Source: Auriscalpium vulgare
Taxonomy: Eukaryota; Basidiomycota; Agaricomycetes; Russulales; Auriscalpiaceae
Assembly (NCBI GenBank): GCA_019915015.1
Contig: JAHBBC010000007.1
Coordinates: 1,054,001 to 1,118,000, forward strand
DNA: 64,000 nt
Direction of reading: 5' to 3'
Shown one piece after another: positions 63,940-64,000 of this stretch. The position numbers and the translations under genes were made by a program. The notes below the pieces were generated by a model. That model worked only from the letters and a program-made list of their open reading frames with translations. It made no database searches and was not told the DNA's origin. Within the stretch, counting starts at the first letter, position 1, and every line of letters starts with the position of its first letter.

Positions 63940-64000
63940 AACCGTGGGTAGAGCAGACGCTCTACGTGCCCGCTCCGTCGCCAGCACCACCTCCGAAGCG

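Noticed and set aside
1..64000. tRNA, rRNA, CRISPR array or virus-derived sequence
   Set aside because: No B-box-like GGTTCGANTCC in context, no spaced direct-repeat array and no viral or retroelement protein motifs were seen on either strand.

Overview
The window is nuclear DNA from a filamentous basidiomycete, most likely an Agaricomycete. Genes are dense and on both strands. Almost every one is cut by many short introns, mostly 45-65 bp, with GT(A/G)NGT donors and CTRAY-like branch points. Families typical of that group recur: a DUF3602 protein, a MARVEL protein, a CYP5144/5150-like P450, a PL8 lyase, and RasGEF and RhoGEF proteins. Species cannot be told from the window. I built gene models by hand from splice sites, reading phase and protein-family similarity, summing exon lengths for each model. 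About 180 introns were placed. No tRNA, rRNA or CRISPR array was seen.

Layout. 1-8.7 kb: edge of an unrecognised gene, a SHB17-type histidine phosphatase, the Rac1 GTPase, a large single-pass membrane protein and a small secreted protein. 9.1-22.7 kb: two paralogous Zn2Cys6 regulators (9.1-12.1 and 19.8-22.7 kb) enclose prephenate dehydratase, a P450, CPSF30/Yth1, a YjbQ-family protein and a DUF3602 protein. 23-35.4 kb: a two-helix membrane protein, a RhoGEF, an Ngl2-like nuclease, an M16C metalloprotease and a NUFIP1-like protein. 36-47 kb: a three-KH RNA-binding protein, a secreted PL8 polysaccharide lyase, ribosomal protein S3, an amidase and a thiolase. 47-57 kb: a RasGEF with an N-terminal Ras-like domain, a MARVEL protein, a MEMO1 homologue, a second histidine phosphatase and an Stm1/SERBP1 homologue. 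57.8-64 kb: a proline/serine-rich gene split by a complete DNA transposon.

Most genes are housekeeping or signalling genes with no evident shared pathway. The Rac1, RhoGEF and RasGEF genes are a loose small-GTPase theme, and PL8 and amidase suggest a degradative lifestyle.

The most notable features are as follows. (1) A 4.2-kb PIF/Harbinger-like transposon has perfect 68-bp terminal inverted repeats, an intact DDE transposase and an accessory gene carrying an exact in-frame 834-bp tandem duplication. It sits in a host coding region whose frame would be restored by precise excision. (2) Microexons of 5, 6, 7, 10, 12 and 14 nt are required to preserve conserved motifs. (3) There are six GC-AG introns, three of them in Rac1. 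(4) Three apparent single-base frame breaks occur in otherwise well conserved genes and may be sequence errors.
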